A stretch of 64,000 nucleotides of DNA, taken from contig NC_089598.1 of NCBI RefSeq assembly GCF_019320115.1, positions 26,827,491-26,891,490 of the forward strand, read 5' to 3'. This DNA is from Miscanthus floridulus. Its lineage: Eukaryota; Streptophyta; Magnoliopsida; Poales; Poaceae. The translations under genes and the position numbers were made by a program. A model generated the notes under the pieces. That model saw nothing but the letters and a program-made list of their open reading frames with translations, was not told where the DNA came from and searched no databases. This document shows, one piece after another, positions 57,391 through 64,000 of this stretch; positions within the stretch are counted from its first letter, which is position 1, and each line of letters opens with the position of its first letter.

Positions 57391-60300
57391 ATCCAACACC
57401 ATCTGGTCCAAGCGCCAGCGCAAGGTGCGCTATAGGGAGGCATGTGCCACCGAGATGGCCGTCCCCTCCTTCCTCAGCTGGTTGGAATCTCCAATCACCT
57501 TCGATCAGAGTGACCATCCCTCCCACGTCATGAGACCAAGATGTTACCTACTCATCATCGACCCCATCATCCGCAAGATGCACCTCACCAAGGTGCTGAT
57601 GGACAGAGGCAGCGGCCTCAATATCCTCTACGTCGACACCGTCGACACCATGCGCATCCCCTGGTCAAAACTCTGCCTAGCGGGCTCTCCCTTCCATGGG
57701 GTTATCCCAGGAGCGTAGGCATATCCACTCGGACAGATTGACCTACCCGTCATGTTTGGCAACCGAGCCAACTTCTGCTCGGAGGTCCTCACCTTCAAAG
57801 TGGTGGACTTCCCAGATTCCTACCATGCCATCTTGGGGCGGCCATGCTATGCCAAATTAATCGCAATCCCCAACTACACCTACCTCAAGCTAAAGATACT
57901 AGGACCAAACGACATCATCACCATGAGCAGCGCCTTCTCGCACGCCTTCATGTGCGACCATGAGCATTTTGAGCTCGCCACCATGGTCATCAACTCGTCC
58001 AAGCTCCCATGGCTTGGGGAGTCATCAACCCCAGCAGTCCTAGACTGCAACAAACCAACCTCCTTGATGGCCTTCCGCCCGCTCGAGGAAACCAAGGCGG
58101 TGGGAATCGATCCCACCGACCCAACCAAGACGGTGTGGATTGAGACCCAGCTCCTGGCCAAATAGGAATGTAAGCTCATCGACTTATTGCACGCCAATCA
58201 CAATGTCTTTGCATGGAAGCCATCTAACATGCTAGGCATACCATGGGACATTGCTGAGCGCGCACTGCACCTCATCCTAGGCTCAAAGCCCGCTAAGCAA
58301 TGCCTGTGCTATTTTGACGATGAGAGGCATAGGGCCATAGGCAAAGAGATCACCAAACTCCTGGCAGCTAGATTTATCAGAGAGGTATTCCACTCCAACT
58401 GGCTTGCCAATCCCGTTCTTGTTAAAAAGAAGACCAAGAAATGGAGAATGTGCCTTGATTATACTAGGCACAACAAAGCGTGTCCAAAGGATCACTTTCC
58501 TTTACCGCATATAGACCAGATAGTCGACTCCACATTGGGTTGCGAGATCCTCTCCTTTTTGGATGCCTACTCAGGCTATCACCATATCATGATGAAAGAG
58601 TTCGATCAGCTCGCAACCTCATTCATCACCTCATATGGTTCGCACTGTTATGTAACCATGCCTTTCAGCCTAAAGAATGCTAGCGCCACCTACCAAAGGT
58701 GCAGGCAGCAATGCTTCACCGACCAAATCGACCCGCTCGATTAGCTTGATCAAGCCGAGCGGCCAAAACCAATAATCGCCATCTATGTTGATGACATAGT
58801 GGTCAAAACGACTCAAGCTTGCAACCTAATAGCAAACTTGGCCGCAACGTTCATGAACCTCCGAAGGTTCAACATCAGATTGAATCCTGAGAAATGTGTT
58901 TTTGGGGTTCCAAAGGGAAAGCTGTTAGGATACATTGTATCCAAGCGCGATATCAAGGCCAACCCCAAAAAGATCATGACCATCTCTAACATGGGCCCTG
59001 TATGCAACGTCAAGGGCGTACAAAGGCTCACTGGCTGTCTAGCCGTCTTGAGCTGATTCATCTCCTGGCTCGACGAACAGGGGATGCCACTCTACAAGCT
59101 CCTCAAAAGGATGGATGCCTTCATCTAGACTGAGGAAGCTCAGTAGTCTTTGGAGAGCCTCAAAGCATCCTTGACGTTGGCCCTAATCCTTGTCGCTCTT
59201 GAATAGGGAGAACCCCTCCTCCTCTACATCGTGGTAAGCAACCATGTGGTGAGCGCCACCCTGTTCGTCGAAAGGGAGGAGCCGAACCACCTTAAGGTCC
59301 AATGGCCCATATACTTCATTGGGGAGGTACTCACTTACCCCAAGGTCTAGTACTCCCTAGTGCAGAAGCTCCTATATGCCATGCTGATGGCAACCTAGAA
59401 GCTCCTGCACTACTTCATCGACCACGAAGTCGTGGTCGTCACTTCATACCCGCTCAGAGACATCATCCACAACCACGATGCCACGAGATGGATCTCTAAG
59501 TGGGCACTTGAACTCATGGTCCACGACAACAAGTATATCCCTTGTACCGCCATTAAGTCTCAAGCTCTTGCAGATTTTGTTTCTGAATGGACATAGGTCC
59601 AGCTACCGACCCCAGACATCACCCATGAGTACTGGACAATGTACTTTGAGGGGTTCGTCATGGCACCCGAATTGAGGGCTAGAGTGGTTCTGATCTCCCT
59701 AGGTAGGAGTAGGCCACACTACACTTTCCACCTCCACTTTTTAGCCTCAAACAACACCACAGAGTATGAGGCCCCCATCAATGGACTATGCATCACCATC
59801 GAACTTGGTGCTACGTGACTCTACGGTCACGGTGACTCAGAGCTGGTTGTCGATCAGGTCATGAAGGAGTGCACCTACAAAAGCCCCCTCATGGCAGCAT
59901 ACTGCCAAGAGGTACACAAGCTCAAGAACAAATTCTAGGGAATCAAGCTGCATCACGTCCCCCGAAAGGACAATGATGCCACCGATTTTCTTGCAAAATT
60001 GGTGGCCAGGCGGGATCCGTCCTCGAGTGGGATCTTCATCAATGATCTCCATGAGCATCTACCCATGCCCTGGAAGGTCTAATCTAGACACACCTCGATG
60101 CCAAGCCAGTGCTCGAGGGCTCCAACCTCGACACTAGGCCAGCGCTCAAGGGCTCCGACCCTAGTGCCTCTATGACGACGTCACCCGTCGATGTTGCTGT
60201 GTTAGCACTCAATCAATTCGACTGGCGAGCGCCACTACTCACCTACCTCCTTGAGGAGATTCTTCCATCCAAAAGGACCAAAGCGCGACGAATCACCCGA

Positions 60301-61455
60301 CACACCAAGACCTTCATCGAGATCAGAAATGAACTTTACAAATGAAGTTCAATGGGAATACTCATGAAGTGCATCTCGACCGACCGAGGGAAGCAGCTCC
60401 TCCTCGAGGTCCATGCCAGAATCTGCGGACATCATGTGGCACCAAGGTCACTAGTCAGAAAAGCCTTTCACCATGGTTTTTACTGGCCCACCGCACTACG
60501 AGATGCAGAGGAGGTTGTTCGTAGGTGTGAAGGATGATAGTTCTCTACTCGACAAACCCATTTGCCAACACAAGAGCTCCAAACCATCCCCATCACCTGG
60601 CCATTCATGGTCTAGGGCCTCGACATGGTAGGACCCCTCAAAAAAGGCCTAGGTGGCTTCACTCACCTACTCATGGCGGTCGACCAATTCACCAAGTGGA
60701 TAGAGGCCAAGCCCATCACCAACATCTGCTTGGAAGAGGCGATCAAATTCTTCCTCGACATCATCTACCGGTTCAGCGTTCCTAACTGCATCATCACTGA
60801 CCATGGGACTAACTTCACCGGGAAGAAGTTCCTAGACTTCAGTGATGGATACGACATCCGGATTGACTGGGCCTCAGTCGGACACCCACATACTAATGGT
60901 TAGGTAGAGCATGCCAATGGCATGGTCCTCCAAGGACTTAAGCCATGCATCTTCGACCGACTCAACAAGTACATCGGGTGATGGGTTGCAGAGGTCCCGG
61001 CAATCCTCTAGAGCCTAAGAATGACCGCGAACCGATCCACAGGGTTCATGCCCTTCTTCCTAGCCTATGGAGCTGAAGCAGTGCTGCCTTTCGACCTCGA
61101 CCATGGTGCCCCAAAAGTGAAGGCTTTCGACCACGACCGAGCCATGGAGGCTTAGCAAGACGCAGTCGACCTACTTGAGGAGGCCCATGAGATGACCATC
61201 ATCCACTCTACTCACTACTAGCAAACTCTCCGTAGGTACCATGAAAGGAAGATTAGGGGGAGAATCCTTGAAGTCAGTGATCTCATGCTTCGGAGGACCC
61301 AATCGATGAAGGAAAAACACAAACTCTCTCCATCATGGGAAGGACCTATACGGTGACCAAAGTAATCCAACTGGGCGCCTACCGACTACAGGACGACAAT
61401 GGAAACATTCTCACCAACACTTGGAACATTGAACAACTACGTCGTTTTCCCCTAA
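57391..61455 (+). pseudogene. pol of Tat copy 2 (PR-RT-RNase H-second RNase H-IN), broken
   Basis: The same domain order as copy 1 without the solo LTR. Protease: LMDRGSGLNILYVD near 57600. Reverse transcriptase: 58360-58900, Tyr-Val-Asp-Asp at 58784-58795. RNase H: 59150-59570. Second RNase H-like domain: 59625-60020. Integrase: from 60350, with HARICGHHVAPRSL, YWPTALRDAEEVVRRC, ITDHGTNFTGKKF and DIRIDWASVGHPHTNG. Compared with copy 1 the end (61440-61455) has lost two bases before the stop. Several TAG stops match copy 1 in position, others are private. Confidence 0.87.
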
Positions 61456-62012
61456 ATTTGGTCTTACCGCTTTTTAGTCAACACTTGCTCCTATAAAGCA
61501 CCCTAGCTCGAATATTTTTAGCCTGGGTTGCTCAGGGGATCCATGAGGGTATAATACTAAATACTACCTCTCTTTTTTACTATCACATGGTAAAAACTTT
61601 TTTGCCCAAACAAAAAGACATTCCATTCTTTTGATTACCCTACGTGACTTTGTTCTTACTCCCAAACGAACGCACCCCGCCACGACCTATGGTTATGAGT
61701 AGCCGAGCCCCGTGGGACATGCCCAGGTTCTTAAAAGATGTAGCCTATAGAATGAATGGGTAGGTGCGAAAAAGAAAGGATAAAAACAAAGCTATGCTAG
61801 GATAAAAAAACAAGGAACGAATAGTGATTCTATCACAAAAACAGAACTGATGTATTCATTGATACAAAAACTATTCACACAGGGGCTCCCCCAAACTTAA
61901 TGATTACATTTGCTAACTACTTCTACTCCAAATACTATAGTAGCCGCTCGATGGCATCGGTTGATGCCAAAGGAGAGGCCACGACACACGCCGCCGGACG
62001 TAACCACCGCCG

Positions 62013-62120
62013 CAAGGGCCCTACTCGGTTTTGCTCTCTCAACTTCGGCGAGCACAATGGGCACCTCAAGGGACCTGCCCGGTTCTGCTCCCTCAACTTT
62101 GGCGAGCGCAATGGGTACCT
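62013..62120 (+). repeat. 54-bp tandem repeat (18 codons per unit)
   Basis: CAAGGGCCCTACTCGGTTTT begins at 62013, a diverged copy begins at 62067 (CAAGGGACCTGCCCGGTTCT), and a third start lies at 62121. The period is exactly 54 bp, a multiple of three, so both strands stay open across the repeat. In the plus frame a unit reads about [14 protein letters not shown]. Confidence 0.8.
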
Positions 62121-62661
62121 CAAGGGCATCGCACCCATAGATGCTCAGCAGAAGAGCATGGAGCTCCTGACCTTCCCATGCAGTCAACATAGCTCCTGGA
62201 CAGGGATGCTGTCACCGAGGTATGGCCACCATGTCTAGAAGAGATCTCATAAAACTTTATGAACTGGCCAACCTGAGCAGCTGCAGGCATAGAACCCTCC
62301 ACCAGCACAATCTTGGGCAACTTCTCCTCTGACAAGGCTCGCCCGATGAAGATCCACTAGAAAGAATCCACGCACGACTCCATCCCAAAAAAGGCCTCAC
62401 AGACAAATCTAGCGCCCCACCTCCTTCGGTGGAAGCTGCCCCTTCTCAGACAAAGACAGCCAGCACCGCCTCGGGCAGCCTCTAGCTCGACATTGTGCTC
62501 TGGATTCATGAAGGGATCTATGAGTCCTCCCCCTCACTTACCCTCTCTCTCACTTAGGAACCACCATGGCATACAGACACTCTCGGTGAGGAGGAAGAAG
62601 GAGGAGAGGCAATAGTTGGAGAACATGCAAAGGATTGCAATGAGAAGCCCTCTCCCTCCCT

Positions 62662-62670
62662 CTATATAAG
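62662..62670 (+). promoter_or_regulatory. TATA-like motif in the Tat 3' region
   Basis: CTATATAAG follows a pyrimidine tract (CCCTCTCCCTCCCT) and precedes GGAGGAAACATG. It is a good plant TATA match outside any LTR. Whether it drives transcription is unknown. Confidence 0.35.
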
Positions 62671-63803
62671 GAGGAAACATGACAGCTGAAGAAGGGGAAA
62701 GGATCAGAGTGAAAAACTCTCTCCCTTCCCCCATTCAATGCGGATGGGAAATGATGGGACACACCCTGACCGATGGGATGCACACTGACCGATGGAACGA
62801 TGCCTAGTCAGATGGGACATGGCCTGGGTATGGCCCACCACTACCGCACGCTGGGCACAAAAACAAAAGCATCACCTTGCGCAGGCTACCCTTCACCTTC
62901 TAGGCAGAACTTGGAAAGACCCAACTATGGGATCTCCGCCCAAGAAAGACCATCGAGCTCCCTAAAAGTCAATCGAATGGCTCAAGAAAACGTTGAGAGA
63001 TAGGTAAGGAGGAAAGGGACGCCCCATGTGGGCCATGCTGACTCTATCATGAACGACGAGCATGGGTCCCGGTGGGACATTTCTGATTGAAGCTCTTCAA
63101 ATCCCGTCACTCGAGTCATCAAGGTAACACTACCGACCCTAGCTATTTCTTTATATAATCATTCATACATTCATTCCATACGTCCGTGCCCCCCGGACGA
63201 TTCAGGCCTGAATCGCTCGAGGGCTCAGGAACTAAGGCATCACACGTGCGGTGAAATGCATCACAACACTCCGTGTTGCGTCATGAAGCGGCAGTTGCCT
63301 CATTCAACATGAGCAACGACCGACCGGGGTTTGAAGGCCGGCCCACAAAGGGCTCAAGGCCGCATCATGTCAAATAGAGCTAGGGGAGAAAACACAGATG
63401 AGCCTCATGCGGCCCTCGCCTAGTCTGCCCTGAAGCAAACAGGGTCATCTCAACCTTCTTGTTTGATCCTACACCTCTCGCCAAACGCATAGAATCTCCA
63501 TTGAGGGGAGGCCAGCGGGCGACCCAGGTTGGTCTTTGGAACAACCTAGGCATCTGCCGGGTTGTAGGTAAAGGAGTAGTGGAATGTCACAAGAGGGCTA
63601 TGCCGACCTCATCATGAACGATGGATCTGGATTCCACTCGATCATACCCGTTAGTGAGCTCACCGAGTGCGTCACTTGAGCTCGAGCGATCGTGGCAAGC
63701 GACAAAGATCAGCCCCTCCAGTTGTAAGAAACCGAGGATGGGGTAACGCACAAAACTCAAACCGACCCCTACCAAACCCCATGGGGCTTGGGGGCTCAAG
63801 ATC

Positions 63804-64000
63804 ACTAAACTAAACTGCCTTAGTTGCGTAGGCTGCACCGAGGCTAGGATCTATGAGCTTTGACTCGCTCGATCCCTAAACTAACTGCCTTGGCTATGCG
63901 GGCTACACCGAGGCTAGGATCTACGAGGTCCGTCTCGCCCGATCCCTAAACTAACTGCCTCGGTTGCGCGAGCTGCACCAAGGCTAGGATCCATGAGCTC
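63804..64000 (+). repeat. 70-bp tandem repeat running off the window
   Basis: ACTGCCT starts at 63814, 63884 and 63954, exactly 70 bp apart, within longer units of the form CTAACTGCCT...GCTGCACC(G/A)AGGCTAGGATC. Three units are visible and the array continues past 64000. Such arrays before the 3' LTR are common in Tat-lineage elements. Confidence 0.85.

Larger units (their letters stand above)
61456..63803 (+). other. Long 3' noncoding region of the Tat element
   Basis: About 2.3 kb after pol with no convincing gene. It carries a 54-bp tandem repeat at 62013-62120, a plant-like TATA motif at 62663, and GC-rich sequence with many CTCGAGGGCTC-like phrases. Tat-lineage elements are known for long noncoding regions before the 3' LTR. 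Frames on both strands here lack family resemblance. Confidence 0.7.
42530..64000 (+). mobile_element. Tat-lineage Ty3/gypsy element with two tandem internal regions, partial
   Basis: It begins with an LTR (42530-43533) and a TTGGCGCCG primer site, then gag-pol copy 1, post-pol DNA, then gag-pol copy 2 without an intervening LTR (junction near 55168), then a long noncoding region running to the window edge. The 3' LTR is not reached. A second, RNase H-like domain after the usual RNase H (YFDGS...ASNNTAGYEAL) is diagnostic of the Tat lineage (RIRE2/Retrosat2 type in grasses). All frames are broken. CCAGG at 42525-42529 is the candidate target duplication. Confidence 0.85.

Noticed and set aside
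63587..64000. Possible CRISPR-like regular repeats at the right end
   Set aside because: The units are adjacent tandem copies of 70 bp without unique spacers, in a plant retrotransposon.
1..64000. Search for a bacterial-type defence, toxin or biosynthetic cluster
   Set aside because: No operon layout, no ribosome binding sites and no relevant families. All long frames belong to PPR genes or LTR retrotransposons.

Overview
The window is nuclear DNA from a grass, most likely a panicoid such as the sorghum, sugarcane or maize group. This rests on three things read from the sequence: two intron-less plant pentatricopeptide-repeat (PPR) genes, one with the GC-rich 5' end typical of grass genes; Tourist-like MITEs; and a dense pile of nested LTR retrotransposons of the Sirevirus, Tekay and Tat lineages. 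The species cannot be fixed from sequence alone. I see no CRISPR array, rRNA, tRNA or bacterial operon, and no convincing previously undescribed system. The interest lies in how the elements are built and nested, and in how they decay.

Region 1 (1-10394) is genic. It starts with AT-rich intergenic sequence carrying three small MITEs. A hAT-like element (2178-2998) ends 168 bp before the ATG of an intact DYW-class PPR gene (3167-5530, +) related to Arabidopsis At4g30700. A second, E-class PPR gene (6786-8886, -), related to At2g03380, faces it tail to tail and is broken by a frameshift and a stop codon. A degenerate array of short repeats follows.

Region 2 (10395-42529) is one gag-only Sirevirus. 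Its gag gene was split by a complete Sirevirus on the minus strand (13384-25036, 5-bp duplication GATGC). Its downstream part was split by a complete Tekay-type Ty3 chromovirus on the plus strand (26772-38856, 5-bp duplication TATTG). Its 3' LTR is cut at 42529 by the next element.

Region 3 (42530-64000) is a Tat-lineage Ty3 element, plus strand, that runs off the window. It holds two internal regions in tandem with no LTR between them (junction near 55168). The first carries a 4.7-kb minus-strand solo LTR (48978-53696, duplication GAGGA) inside its integrase. The second copy still shows the unoccupied site. The long 3' noncoding part has 54-bp and 70-bp tandem repeats.

Almost every retroelement reading frame is broken, mostly by TAG codons where CAG or TGG is expected, which fits decay of methylated cytosines. 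The only long intact frames are the first PPR gene and a 282-codon extra ORF ahead of gag in the Tekay element. Insertion order follows from the nesting: outer Sirevirus first; then the nested Sirevirus, Tekay and Tat elements in an order not fixed by nesting; and the solo LTR after Tat.
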